Part shown: piece after piece, positions 26,416 to 35,271 of the stretch
How positions within the stretch are numbered: the stretch's first letter is position 1
How the letters are laid out: every line of letters begins with the position of its first letter
Source of the DNA: Desulfococcaceae bacterium
GTDB lineage: Bacteria > Desulfobacterota > Desulfobacteria > Desulfobacterales > Desulfosalsimonadaceae
DNA: 64,000 nt
Direction: 5' to 3'
Assembly: GCA_030145385.1 (NCBI GenBank)
Contig: JAQYVU010000002.1
Location: 1 to 64,000 of the forward strand
Position numbers and translations under genes: made by a program
The notes under the pieces: generated by a model
What the model saw: the letters and a program-made list of their open reading frames with translations, nothing else
What the model was told of the DNA's origin: nothing
The model's database searches: none

Positions 26416-28149
26416 TCATTTTTCAAAAAAGTTAAATGTCGTATCCATTTCCTGATCCGAAATAACAACTACTTTGTTATGCGGGGGGAGCGGTTCTTCA
26501 TAAAACATTTTCGGCAGGCGATCATGCTCTTTTGTGAACCCGGCTTTTCTGTTAAATTCAACTTCTATTTGAAGGACTTTTTTTCCAATATTATTCCAAT
26601 CTTCTTCGGAAAACGGTTTTCCTGATTTTGCCGCTACCATTTTACAGACATTTCCAACACCGTCAGGTGCTCCAAATCCGGTCTGGGCAAAGTCGCAGAT
26701 TCCCACTGTATCAACGAGAATCATATGTATCTGGGCATTCCTGGATGCCTCTACCTGGCCTTTAGAAGAGAATCGATCCAATGTACCGCCAAATTCTTCG
26801 AGGTTGGCGTCAACCACCCAGCCTGCCGTATGATCACCGCCCATGGGACTTGTCGCATACGTCACGGCCATGCCATTGAGCACCCTGGGATCATAAGCGG
26901 CTATGCTCTGGCCTTTCACCACCGGAACCCTGTCGTGATTAAAATGCTTGCCCACCTGCTCGGGGCCGTGCCCGATAAGTTTTCCGAACTCCGTGCCTCT
27001 GGCAACTTCTTCAACCATTTCAATGGCAGCTTTGGCATCACCAAATTCACGGTACCCGGCATCCATCGCAACGGCAATTGCCACTCCGGTGCTAATCGTA
27101 TCCAGCCCGATATCATCACAAAGAAAATCAAGTTGTGCAATGGTATCAAGATCATTATTACCCAGCATCCCTCCCATTGACCAGATGGTCTCATACTCGA
27201 GAGAGGAGGTGACGTATTTTCCCTGCTCATCCACATATTCATTGGAACAGTTGATGATGCACTGGGCACATCCTTTATGTCTTTGTATCCCGCCACGGCG
27301 TTTAATAATCCGGGCCATGGTTTCGCCGCTTAATTTATCCGCATCTTCAAACTGGCCTTCTCTGGCATTCCGGGTGGGAAATGCGCCGGCTGCATTAATA
27401 GGTTCAACCAATACGGCTGAGCCGAGTTCAGCCAGTGCTTCGGTAAATTCATCTGCCAGAATTGCCTTGGCAAATATCTTGGCGCTGTCTTTAAACGTTT
27501 TGATGTCAGCAATGGGTTCGGCATTTTGGGCATTTTTTTCAACAACAATCGCTTTTAATCCCTTGGACCCCATGACGGCACCGAGTCCGCCACGTCCGGC
27601 AGCACGACAGGGTCGGCCGTCCCTGTCTGTGGCCTGGATGGATGCCGCAGACAATTGAAGCTCGCCGGCAGGACCGATGCAGAGCATGCTTGTATTGTCT
27701 CCATGGGCATCATTGAGAACGGTCACCAGCTCATATGTCCTTTTGCCCCAAAATGCGGCTGCATCCAGCAAGGCGGCATTACCCGCCTGGTCTATTTTTA
27801 AGATAAAAAAATGATCTTTTTCAGGTTGTCCTTCAATAATGATGGCTGAAATGCCAATATGCCCGAGGTCTGCGGCAATCGTTCCACCCACATTGCTTTC
27901 CTTGATGCCGCCGGTCAAAGGGCTTTTTGCCCCTACGGACAGCCGGGAGGAATTAACAAGGGATGAACCACTCAAATATCCGGGCGCAAAAATCAATTTA
28001 TTTTCAGACCCGAGGGGATCACACATTGGCGGCACTTCTCGGTTAATATAAAAAGATGTCAGCCCGCGCCCTCCCATTCCGGTGAAAGCGGGTTCGATAT
28101 CTTCAGTGAGGATCGTTCCTGTATTCATATCGATCCTTATAATTTTCAT
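26416..28149 (-). CDS. Aldehyde:ferredoxin oxidoreductase (tungsten type)
   Basis: 577 residues of the AOR family, oxidising aldehydes to carboxylic acids with ferredoxin as acceptor. N-terminal pterin-binding half with GGRGLTSFY, SRLSVGAKSPLTGG and AAGRGGLGAVMGSKGLK; [4Fe-4S] ligands in CAQCIINC and a later VGICDF; DDIGLDTISTG pterin motif. The ATG at 28149 is chosen because AGAGAGG precedes it by six bases; the longer frame to 28200 lacks this. The aminotransferase and decarboxylase upstream suggest that its aldehydes derive from amines. Confidence 0.92.
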   Translation of the reverse strand: MKIIRIDMNTGTILTEDIEPAFTGMGGRGLTSFYINREVPPMCDPLGSENKLIFAPGYLSGSSLVNSSRLSVGAKSPLTGGIKESNVGGTIAADLGHIGISAIIIEGQPEKDHFFILKIDQAGNAALLDAAAFWGKRTYELVTVLNDAHGDNTSMLCIGPAGELQLSAASIQATDRDGRPCRAAGRGGLGAVMGSKGLKAIVVEKNAQNAEPIADIKTFKDSAKIFAKAILADEFTEALAELGSAVLVEPINAAGAFPTRNAREGQFEDADKLSGETMARIIKRRGGIQRHKGCAQCIINCSNEYVDEQGKYVTSSLEYETIWSMGGMLGNNDLDTIAQLDFLCDDIGLDTISTGVAIAVAMDAGYREFGDAKAAIEMVEEVARGTEFGKLIGHGPEQVGKHFNHDRVPVVKGQSIAAYDPRVLNGMAVTYATSPMGGDHTAGWVVDANLEEFGGTLDRFSSKGQVEASRNAQIHMILVDTVGICDFAQTGFGAPDGVGNVCKMVAAKSGKPFSEEDWNNIGKKVLQIEVEFNRKAGFTKEHDRLPKMFYEEPLPPHNKVVVISDQEMDTTFNFFEK

Positions 28150-28255
28150 GGTATTCCTCTCTGGTAAATACTTTCCTTGTTTATGCGAAAATCCCGACAA
28201 TCGCTCTACTTAGGAAAAAATATCCAATTTGATGGACTCATAGAAAGTCGGTTTT

Positions 28256-28383
28256 AGACGGCAAAGTACAAAAGCTCCAAATTCAAGGCGCGCAAATCCT
28301 GAGCAATGATTAGTAGTTAGCCTACTTTGAAGCCGCGAAGGATGCAGCGCAACAAAGAATTTGGACTTTTTACGAAGCCGTCA
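28256..28383. repeat. Palindromic repeat, copy B (supplies the aminotransferase stop)
   Basis: 128 bases, closely similar to copy C at 29814-29940 and copy A at 2257-2383. On the minus strand the element begins TGACGGC, and its first three bases are the TGA stop of the aminotransferase gene. It fills most of the gap between that gene and the oxidoreductase gene. Confidence 0.85.
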
Positions 28384-29778
28384 TATTTCATCCATTGTCG
28401 CGATGATACTCTCTTTAAGAATATCTACAATCTGATCAGCGCCTGCTTTATCAATAATCAACGGCGGGGATAATATACATAAATTTTCATACGGCCGGAC
28501 TATCAGTCCTTTTGCCTGACAAAATTCATCCACCCGCTGCGCTACAGCGATATTCTCATCCTCATTATCTGAAACCACGCATTCCACACATGCCATTAAA
28601 CAAACACCGCGAACATCACCGACAATGGAAAATTCCTTTAAGGTTTCCAGGCGTTTCATGAAATAAGCGCCCACTTCCCGGACATGTTCATTTATTTTAT
28701 CCCGCTTCATAATCTCAAGATATTTTAAGGCAGCCGCACACGTCACCGGATGTCCGGAATAGGTAAATCCATTGGTATAATAGGAGTTCTCACTGGCAGC
28801 GTCTCCGCTGATTTGCTTAACCAGCTTTTCTGAAATAATAGCCGCACCCAACGGCTGATAACCGGATGAGATGCCTTTTGCCACGGTAATAATATCCGGA
28901 ACAATGCCGAAAACGTCTTCAGATGCAAAATAATGCCCCAGCCGTCCAAAAGCGGTCACCACCTCATCGGAAATATACAGCACGTTGTATTCTCTGCAAA
29001 CATCCAATGTCTTTTTATGATATCCCGGTGGCGGGACAATCACACCGCCCGAGCCCATGACCGGTTCGGCAATAAAACACCCGACCTTATCCGGGCCGAT
29101 CTCTAAAATTTTATCCCTTAATTCGCTGACCTTCAGATCACAAAAATCCTCTATGCTCATTGCCTCCGGTTTTTTATAGGGATTGGGATCAGAGGTGGAA
29201 TGAATAATATCGGTCACATAATCGAAATAGCTTCTGTCACATTTTTTACCATTTAAGGAAGCCGTTAAATAGGTGCTGCCATGATAGGCATTCTCACGAT
29301 AAATAATGTGTTTTTTTTCAGGTTGGCCCAGACAATTAAAATAATAATGAACAAAGCGGATCGCTGATTCAACCGCTGTTGAACCGCTGTTTGTAAACTG
29401 GAAACAGTTCAGATCACCGGGCGTTAATTTGCTAAGTTCAGATGCCAATTGGATAGAGGGAGGACTTGTCATGGCACCGAATGGCGTATAATACGCCAGC
29501 TGAACACACTGGTCTGAAATAGCTTTTGCCATTTCTTCGTTTCCATACCCCAGGTTCACACACCACATACCGGAGATCGAATCAATATATCGGTTTCCCT
29601 CATTATCAAAAACATGAATCCCTTTACCGGATTCAATAATCATAGACTCCGCATCACTGCCCAAATCCGACCACGGATGGATAATGTGCTTTTTATCTTT
29701 TTGTGCAAGATTCATATCATTTGCTTTAATATTCATATTTTCTTCTTTAAAATTCATATCTTCTTCTTTAAGATTCAT
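28381..29778 (-). CDS. Class III (omega) aminotransferase
   Basis: 465-residue PLP enzyme of the BioA/omega-amino acid transaminase family. It transfers the amino group from a primary amine or omega-amino acid to a keto acid. Visible motifs: WSDLGSDAESMIIESGKGIH, FTNSGSTAVESAIR, ISDEVVTAFGR (Asp), and ITVAKGISSGYQPLGA with the PLP lysine. The first 28 residues are four tandem seven-residue repeats each starting with Met, so the true start is ambiguous. The first ATG has AAAGG six bases upstream. Palindromic repeats B and C flank the gene. Confidence 0.9.
   Translation of the reverse strand: MNLKEEDMNFKEENMNIKANDMNLAQKDKKHIIHPWSDLGSDAESMIIESGKGIHVFDNEGNRYIDSISGMWCVNLGYGNEEMAKAISDQCVQLAYYTPFGAMTSPPSIQLASELSKLTPGDLNCFQFTNSGSTAVESAIRFVHYYFNCLGQPEKKHIIYRENAYHGSTYLTASLNGKKCDRSYFDYVTDIIHSTSDPNPYKKPEAMSIEDFCDLKVSELRDKILEIGPDKVGCFIAEPVMGSGGVIVPPPGYHKKTLDVCREYNVLYISDEVVTAFGRLGHYFASEDVFGIVPDIITVAKGISSGYQPLGAAIISEKLVKQISGDAASENSYYTNGFTYSGHPVTCAAALKYLEIMKRDKINEHVREVGAYFMKRLETLKEFSIVGDVRGVCLMACVECVVSDNEDENIAVAQRVDEFCQAKGLIVRPYENLCILSPPLIIDKAGADQIVDILKESIIATMDEI
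29695..29778 (-). repeat. Four tandem 21-base repeats at the aminotransferase 5' end
   Basis: Units read MNLKEED, MNFKEEN, MNIKAND and MNLAQKD. Each starts with ATG preceded by A/G-rich sequence (AAAGAAGAAGAT ATG), so several units could act as starts. The copies differ by a few bases, consistent with slippage followed by drift. Confidence 0.8.
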
Positions 29779-29813
29779 AACAACCTTTGGCTAACTCGTA
29801 AAAAATCGATTTC

Positions 29814-29940
29814 TGATGGCAAAGAAAAAAGCTCCAAATTCGAGGCGCGCAAAGCCTGAGTGATGATTTGTACTTAGCGTACCATGAAGAAGCGAAGGAT
29901 GCAGCGCAACAAAGAATTTGGACTTTTTACGAAGCCATCA
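29814..29940. repeat. Palindromic repeat, copy C
   Basis: 127 bases with termini TGATGGC / GCCATCA and arms GAAAAAAGCTCCAAATTCGA.. / ..CAAAGAATTTGGACTTTTTA. Its minus-strand start lies one base after the decarboxylase TAA stop. With copy B it flanks the aminotransferase gene in the same orientation. Confidence 0.87.
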
Positions 29941-29941
29941 T

Positions 29942-31150
29942 TTAAAGTAACAAGTTTTCCGAGACCTGCCCCCGCATACAGTGATTAGACATCATGGAAG
30001 ACGCATATCCGCCCGCATTGATAAAAACAAGGGGATCGCCTTCCGTTATCTGATCCGGCATGGGAAAATTATCTTTCCAAACATCGAGCGACTCGTTGAT
30101 ATTGCCCACAACCGTAACGGGTTTCATCTTGTCTGTCTTTTGCTCGAGAACCACCGGCTCACAGGGCAGCCCGTAAAACGACGGTTCGATGGCAAGATTA
30201 AACCCGCCGTTCACCCCGATAAAATCCGTTGCCCGTTTTTTCTCTACTGTATTGACCTCTAAAACCAGAATGCCGCTGTCTTTGACGATGTAATCTCCGG
30301 GTTCAACACAAATGGTCAGGCCTTTATCGCCAAAATGGGATTTTATAACAGCCGCCCAGGCATCCAGATCCAGATGCGCATCATCTGCGTCATGGGGAAC
30401 ACCCAGTCCGCCGCCCAGATTAACGAACTTTAAATCTTTGACTTTGTCCGTAAACCAGTGTGTGGCATCTAAAATTTCATTTAATATGGATAATTGATTG
30501 TTCAGATAACCGCATCCGGTATGAAAATGGATGGTATCCACGATCAAGTGATTTTCTTGGGCAAGCCGCAACGCTTCGTCAAACTGTTCACGATAAATAC
30601 CAAACTTAGTGGTTTTATCTCCGCTGTATCTGAGCGTTTCATTATCCCGGTAACCGATACCCATGGCCGGGTTGACACGGATGCCGATTTTGCGATTAGA
30701 ACAGAACTGACCCAGTCGCCGGATGGTGCTCAAGGAATCACAGTTTAACGCCACATCCGGATTATCGGCCAGCAGTCTCAGCTCATCATTGGTCATTGCG
30801 TGAGCCGTATAGGAAATTTCACTGCGTTCAAAACCGCAGGAAAAAGCATGCAATAATTCAGCCGGAGAACATATATCCGCACCACACAAGCAATTATTTT
30901 TAATATACGTCAGGACAGGGGCAAACCGGTTGGCTTTGATTGCATAATAAATTTTATAAGCATCCAGCTGACTCAGGGCATTATGCAGCCGCTCGATATT
31001 TGCAGCAATCCGGCGTCCGCTATAGAAAAAAGCAGGAGTGTTCGTTAAACCGATTAAATCGGTTACTGACTTTCCTGAAAAAAACAACTGCCCGTCTTTA
31101 TAACCGAGGTCGTCCCTTTCCCACCACAAACGGTTGTTTTGTGGGATCAT
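29942..31150 (-). CDS. PLP-dependent fold-III decarboxylase (LysA/carboxynorspermidine decarboxylase-like)
   Basis: 402 residues of the alanine-racemase-fold decarboxylases. PLP lysine K72 in YYAIKANRF; HFHTGCGY and GGGLGVP phosphate-binding segments; EPGDYIV; C-terminal AGGYASSMMSNH. Family members decarboxylate diaminopimelate, carboxynorspermidine or basic amino acids. At the position of the usual ICES substrate-contact motif the sequence is INES (N352), so the catalytic Cys from the partner subunit is absent. The ATG at 31150 overlaps the SET gene stop (ATGA). The substrate is unknown. Confidence 0.82.
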   Translation of the reverse strand: MIPQNNRLWWERDDLGYKDGQLFFSGKSVTDLIGLTNTPAFFYSGRRIAANIERLHNALSQLDAYKIYYAIKANRFAPVLTYIKNNCLCGADICSPAELLHAFSCGFERSEISYTAHAMTNDELRLLADNPDVALNCDSLSTIRRLGQFCSNRKIGIRVNPAMGIGYRDNETLRYSGDKTTKFGIYREQFDEALRLAQENHLIVDTIHFHTGCGYLNNQLSILNEILDATHWFTDKVKDLKFVNLGGGLGVPHDADDAHLDLDAWAAVIKSHFGDKGLTICVEPGDYIVKDSGILVLEVNTVEKKRATDFIGVNGGFNLAIEPSFYGLPCEPVVLEQKTDKMKPVTVVGNINESLDVWKDNFPMPDQITEGDPLVFINAGGYASSMMSNHCMRGQVSENLLL

Positions 31151-31617
31151 CCACACTTCCTTTCCAGGTCGCGAAGATATTTTCTGCCTGAATCATTGAT
31201 CGATTCTTTTCGACCGGTCACCCATCTCCGACAGTTTATCGCACCGCATGCACAGGGAAACTGCCTGAATAAGATATCTTCGGTTGAGGCATAATCCATT
31301 GTCAACGCCTCTCCTTTTTGAATATCCTGCAACGCCCAGATTTCAAGTTTGTTCATATCTAAACACACAAGCGGATCACACGAATGCAGCAAGAGCCCTG
31401 AAAAGTGCGGGTCGTAGAGATGCAGGTGGGGGGTAATCTGAAGGGTATGCTGGAGAATGTACGGCACCGTAATCCCCGTCATTCTGGCAACCATCTCCCC
31501 TTTTTTAAACCGGCGTTCTACATAAATGCCGTTTCCTTGCGTTTCGCAATGGTTAATTGTGAAATCATCAATAACTGGATAGTTTTTGCCGCTTTCCAAT
31601 TCGTAAGGATAGATCAT
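31147..31617 (-). CDS. SET-domain lysine methyltransferase-like protein
   Basis: 156 residues. GNGIYVERRFKKGEMVARM is the N-terminal SET motif; LHSC (78-80 HSC) and the catalytic-type tyrosine Y109 in KGEALTMDY follow. A post-SET cysteine set C122-x-C124-x4-C129 (FPCACGAINC) could bind zinc with HSC Cys80. SET enzymes methylate lysine with S-adenosylmethionine. The gene overlaps the decarboxylase gene by four bases and lies downstream of metK, which makes SAM. The target could be a protein or the small molecule made by the neighbours. Confidence 0.8.
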   Translation of the reverse strand: MIYPYELESGKNYPVIDDFTINHCETQGNGIYVERRFKKGEMVARMTGITVPYILQHTLQITPHLHLYDPHFSGLLLHSCDPLVCLDMNKLEIWALQDIQKGEALTMDYASTEDILFRQFPCACGAINCRRWVTGRKESINDSGRKYLRDLERKCG

Positions 31618-31680
31618 TGTGTCCTCTTTTTTGGTTATATGTAATAATTAGTCTCTGAACGAAAACCCTGAAATTAAATT

Positions 31681-31765
31681 GTCATTACGAGGAGTGAGGA
31701 ACGAACGACGAAGTAATCCCCTGTCGATAAGGAGATTGCTTCGGTCGTACCTCCCTCGCAATGAC
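31681..31765. repeat. Intergenic inverted repeat, GTCATTACGAGG type
   Basis: Left arm GTCATTACGAGGAGTGAGGA.. GAAGTAATC and right arm GATTGCTTCGGTCGTACCTC then CCTCGCAATGAC are imperfect complements. This GTCATTGCGAG..GAAGCAATC type is a widespread intergenic repeat in many bacteria. It lies upstream of the SET gene. Confidence 0.7.
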
Positions 31766-31911
31766 AGTATATGTTCAACTTTTGGACTTTCCGTTCAACC
31801 ACTAGTTAGTTAAAATAAAAACTTACCTTTTAAAAAAGAAAAAATATGGCTGATTCCGTGGTGAATCGCCCGGTGTCCCGTCAATGATGAAATGATGTAA
31901 GATTGCGCAGT

Positions 31912-31994
31912 ATTTTTTTGGGTCTGCAAGGCGCGACTTGATGAGCATAGCGGGCTACGTGATTCAAGTCGGAACAAAGCAGACGCAAAAAAAG
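31912..31994. repeat. Diverged palindromic repeat downstream of metK
   Basis: Arms TTTTTTTGGGTCTGC..GGCGCGACTTGAT and ATTCAAGTCGG..GCAGACGCAAAAAAA are complementary. The GGCGCG / AACAAAG words and layout recall copies A-E of the 127-base family. It may terminate metK transcription. The rest of 31618-32031 has no gene. Confidence 0.55.
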
Positions 31995-32031
31995 ACAAGC
32001 AATATACATTAGTTCAGAGTTGACGTGACAC

Positions 32032-33231
32032 TTAAGCTGCTTTCACTATTTTAGCTGCTTTTTGCAGAGCCTCGACTTTATCGGCCTGTTCCCACGGAAA
32101 CATGTCTCTTCCAAAATGACCATATGCAGCGGTCTGGCGATAGGACCAGTTTTCCGGTTGGGTCAGGTTCAGGCTTTCGATGAGTGCCGCCGGACGAAAA
32201 TCGAAAATGTCACTGTCTTTGACGATCATCTCAATGATTGACTCATCGATAAGTGCTGTCCCGTAAGTATCGACATTGATGGATACGGGTTTTGAAACAC
32301 CAATGGCATAGGCGACCTGAATTTCACATTTTTCAGCCAGGCCTGCTGCAACGATATTTTTTGCCGCATAGCGGGCATAATAGGCAGCCGAGCGATCCAC
32401 CTTGGACGGGTCTTTTCCTGAAAAAGCGCCGCCGCCATGGCTCCCGACACCGCCGTAGGTGTCCACGATAATTTTTCTTCCGGTCAGCCCGGCATCCGCA
32501 TAGGGTCCGCCAAGGTAAAATGTGCCGGTCGGATTAATAAAGTATTCGGTATCTTTTTTCAGAAGTCCGGTAGCTTGAAATTCATTATTGATTACTTCGA
32601 TCAGGTCTTTGCGAATTTTTTCCAGGGGCACCTCATCGGTCTGGTGAGAAATCACCACGGATTTGATAAATTCCGGACGGCCGTTATTATATCCGACAGA
32701 TACCTGGGCCTTGGAATCGGGTCTGAGATATGAAATTTCTTTTGATTGGCGCATGTTCTCAAGGGTCTTGAGAATCCTGTGACTATAGGCGATCGGCGCG
32801 GGCATCATTTCCGGTGTTTCAGATGTTGCATACCCGAACATCATTCCCTGGTCTCCGGCGCCCTGCTCATCATAGAGTCCTTCGCCCTGGGTGACTCCCT
32901 GGGATATATCCGGTGACTGGCCGTGGATTCTGCTGACATACTCAAAATTGTCACCGCAAAACAAAAGACGTTCATCATCATAGCCGATTTCATTGACCAC
33001 CTGGCGGGCAATTTTTTCCGGATTAATGTCTTGCCATCCATTGCATGTAATCTCGCCCACATTGGCGACCAGATTATATCCTGCCATGGTCTCGCAGGCC
33101 ACACGACCTTGGGGATCTTTTTCAAGGCATGCGTCAACGATTGCGTCTGAAATCTGGTCGCAGATTTTATCCGGATGGCCGCTGCCCACAGACTCTGATG
33201 TAAATACATGCTTGCTGCTGATCTTACTCAT
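32032..33231 (-). CDS. metK: S-adenosylmethionine synthetase
   Basis: 399 residues; makes SAM from methionine and ATP in the cytoplasm. Family motifs: SESVGSGHPDKICDQISDAI, GDQGMMFGYA, GGGAFSGKDPSKVDRSAAY. The ATG at 33231 follows AAGGAG by six bases; the TTG at 33237 overlaps that site. Although an essential housekeeping gene, it heads a region with a SET methyltransferase gene 400 bases downstream. No SAM riboswitch is visible in its short leader. Confidence 0.96.
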   Translation of the reverse strand: MSKISSKHVFTSESVGSGHPDKICDQISDAIVDACLEKDPQGRVACETMAGYNLVANVGEITCNGWQDINPEKIARQVVNEIGYDDERLLFCGDNFEYVSRIHGQSPDISQGVTQGEGLYDEQGAGDQGMMFGYATSETPEMMPAPIAYSHRILKTLENMRQSKEISYLRPDSKAQVSVGYNNGRPEFIKSVVISHQTDEVPLEKIRKDLIEVINNEFQATGLLKKDTEYFINPTGTFYLGGPYADAGLTGRKIIVDTYGGVGSHGGGAFSGKDPSKVDRSAAYYARYAAKNIVAAGLAEKCEIQVAYAIGVSKPVSINVDTYGTALIDESIIEMIVKDSDIFDFRPAALIESLNLTQPENWSYRQTAAYGHFGRDMFPWEQADKVEALQKAAKIVKAA

Positions 33232-33261
33232 AATCAACTCCTTTGAAAATTCTATTTATTG

Positions 33262-33398
33262 CCCGTCCATAAATGCCTAATTTGCCCGATATCTGCGTTA
33301 TGCTCAAATTTTTATCCTCGGAATATAAACCATATGCCTGTGGTAAAATTTTTCACATGCCTTGATCTCGACCAAATTTATCTATTTCTGGATGGACA
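33262..33398. repeat. Diverged palindromic repeat upstream of metK
   Basis: Termini GTCCATAAAT / ATTTCTGGATGGAC, with inner arms AAATTTTTATCCTCGG and GGTAAAATTTTTCACATGCC. The layout parallels the repeat at 37214-37340 (outer stem, TTTTTCACC / GAAAAA inner stem). It lies where the metK promoter should be. Confidence 0.45.
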
Positions 33399-33603
33399 CT
33401 AACTAAAGAAATATATCCACTCAAAACCGGTTCAGTTCAACTTTGAGCAAGGTAATTAAGATTTAAAATTCAAAACAAGATTTATGGTAATTGCCATATT
33501 CATGCCACATATTCGTCAATCTTGTTAAGTTTTTGATATTGATTGGAATAATATTCTAATAAAGAAAGAATAAGGAGTGTGTGGGCGTGGGTTTTTATTG
33601 CGG

Positions 33604-33620
33604 TGTATATTTTTTATACA
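33604..33620. promoter_or_regulatory. Palindromic operator 1
   Basis: TGTATA-TTTTT-TATACA, a perfect six-base dyad with a 5-base spacer. The identical architecture recurs at 33781-33797, 177 bases downstream, and both sites lie in the leader of the sigma-54 activator gene. They are probably Fis-type HTH binding sites, perhaps for that protein itself. Confidence 0.6.
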
Positions 33621-33654
33621 GTTTCTTCTATTGTGTTTTATTTTATGTAAACTA

Positions 33655-33683
33655 TTGACACAGTGCGTTATGTTTAGGATATA
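33655..33683 (+). promoter_or_regulatory. Probable sigma-70-type promoter
   Basis: A consensus -35 TTGACA at 33655-33660 and a GATATA -10-like hexamer 17 bases later (33678-33683). It lies between the two palindromic operators and about 140 bases before the activator ATG, so it could be repressed or activated by a factor bound at both sites. Confidence 0.5.
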
Positions 33684-33780
33684 AAGTAAAAATATTTATT
33701 TACAAATATTATATAATAATCATACAATGTTTCACTCAAAGCAGCTGGTCGGTTAAGAATGAAAGTCCCGGTTTTGGATT

Positions 33781-33797
33781 TGTATACTTTTTATACA
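33781..33797. promoter_or_regulatory. Palindromic operator 2
   Basis: TGTATA-CTTTT-TATACA, same arms and spacer length as operator 1. It ends 28 bases before the ATG of the sigma-54 activator. Confidence 0.6.
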
Positions 33798-33825
33798 CAC
33801 GTCATTGCCAGGGGAAAAAACAGAG

Positions 33826-35199
33826 ATGAATTTGAATATGAATCGTTTAAAAATTCTGGTCGTGGAAATCGGCCAGGTTGTTTTCAACCAGGTCAGGCGT
33901 ATTTACAGTGATCAGCCGACCCGGATTTTCCTTGCTAAAAGTCTTGGGCATGCCTTTGAAAAATTTGAAGAAATGACTTTTGATATCCTTATTATCAATG
34001 GCTCGGCCCTCAGGCACAACATCTACCACTCAATCGACCTTTTAGAAACCATATCCGATAATTGTTCGATTACCCAAATCATCATCCTGGCGGAAAAAAA
34101 AGATCTTACAGCGGCATCCTCTGCGTTGAAAACCGGCTCATGCCAATATTCAAGACTGCCGATCGACGACAACGAACTCAAGATGTTAATTGACGCCGCG
34201 GTGTACAACAGACCTGAATTTGGAATGAACAATCTGTTAAAAGATGATATCAAAAAAATATCATTCCATGACATGGTCGGCACTTCCGGACTGATGAAGG
34301 AAGTTTTCAGACAAGTCCGTCAGGCCGCCATGACAGATATTCCCGTATTAATCAGTGGTGAAACCGGTACGGGAAAGGATCTGGTTGCCAATGCCATACA
34401 CCAGATCAGTGCGAGACAGGAATATCCGTTTATCCCGATCCACCTTGGGTCGCTGCCATCCGAACTGGTCTCGAGCGAACTTTTCGGACATGAAAAAGGT
34501 GCTTTTACCGGCGCATGGAAGCGTCACAAAGGGTCTTTTGAAAAAGCGAAAAAAGGGACAATCTTTCTTGATGAAGTCGGAACCATTGACCAGAAAAATC
34601 AGGTAGCGCTTTTACGCGTTTTGGAAACACAGTCTTTTAACAGAATCGGTGGAACGGTTAATGTTAAAACCAATGTCCGGGTGGTTGCCGCAACCAATGA
34701 AAATCTCGCTGTTGCGGTAGCAAAAAACAAATTCCGGGAAGATCTTTTTTACAGGCTCGATGTTTTTTCGATCATCATCCCCCCTGTAAGAAAAAGACCC
34801 GGAGATATTTCCCTGCTGGTGGATTACTATCTCAAGCGGTTCAATGACGCTTACCAGAAAAACATCATGGGGCTTTCACCGGAATGTATTTCCATCATGG
34901 AATCTTATGAATGGCCGGGAAATGTCCGGGAAATTAAGAACATCATCCACCGGGCAGTGGTGATGTGCGCCGAAAAGGTGCTTTTGCCGAAACATCTCCC
35001 CAAAAGACTTTTAGAAGGCAGCGGAAACAGTCATCCGGTAGATATAAAAGTCGGGGACTCGATTGAAGAGGCAGAGATCAAGCTGATTACGGAGACCTTA
35101 AACGTTACCATGAACAACAAAAGCCATACCGCCAGGATATTGGGTATCAGCCGCAAGGCTTTGTATAATAAGATAGAAAAATATAACCTGATGCTTTAA
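33826..35199 (+). CDS. Sigma-54-dependent activator with degenerate receiver
   Basis: 457 residues. A receiver-like domain (1-125) lacks the phosphoacceptor: LIINGS has N58 where Asp is expected, and the acidic pocket is reduced to E14. The AAA+ domain has Walker A GETGTGKD (178-185), the sigma-54 contact motif GAFTGA (225-230) and FLDEVG. A C-terminal Fis-type HTH follows (HTARILGISRKALYNKIEKY). It should drive -24/-12 promoters, but without phosphorylation control. The ATG at 33826 is preferred to TTG 33805. It is convergent with the tmc genes, which may be targets. Confidence 0.88.
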   Translation: MNLNMNRLKILVVEIGQVVFNQVRRIYSDQPTRIFLAKSLGHAFEKFEEMTFDILIINGSALRHNIYHSIDLLETISDNCSITQIIILAEKKDLTAASSALKTGSCQYSRLPIDDNELKMLIDAAVYNRPEFGMNNLLKDDIKKISFHDMVGTSGLMKEVFRQVRQAAMTDIPVLISGETGTGKDLVANAIHQISARQEYPFIPIHLGSLPSELVSSELFGHEKGAFTGAWKRHKGSFEKAKKGTIFLDEVGTIDQKNQVALLRVLETQSFNRIGGTVNVKTNVRVVAATNENLAVAVAKNKFREDLFYRLDVFSIIIPPVRKRPGDISLLVDYYLKRFNDAYQKNIMGLSPECISIMESYEWPGNVREIKNIIHRAVVMCAEKVLLPKHLPKRLLEGSGNSHPVDIKVGDSIEEAEIKLITETLNVTMNNKSHTARILGISRKALYNKIEKYNLML

Positions 35200-35271
35200 T
35201 TCAGATGGTTCTTCCAACAGTTTTCACTATCAAAATCCAGCACACTTTTTGAACAAAATGTTTGCTTTCAC

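Noticed and set aside
31681-31765. CRISPR-like repeat
   Set aside because: It is a single inverted repeat without spacers or direct-repeat periodicity; no CRISPR array or cas gene was seen anywhere.
33232-33420. Possible SAM riboswitch before metK
   Set aside because: The leader from the start codon to the palindromic repeat is short, and I could not find the conserved core of SAM-I, SAM-II or SAH switches.
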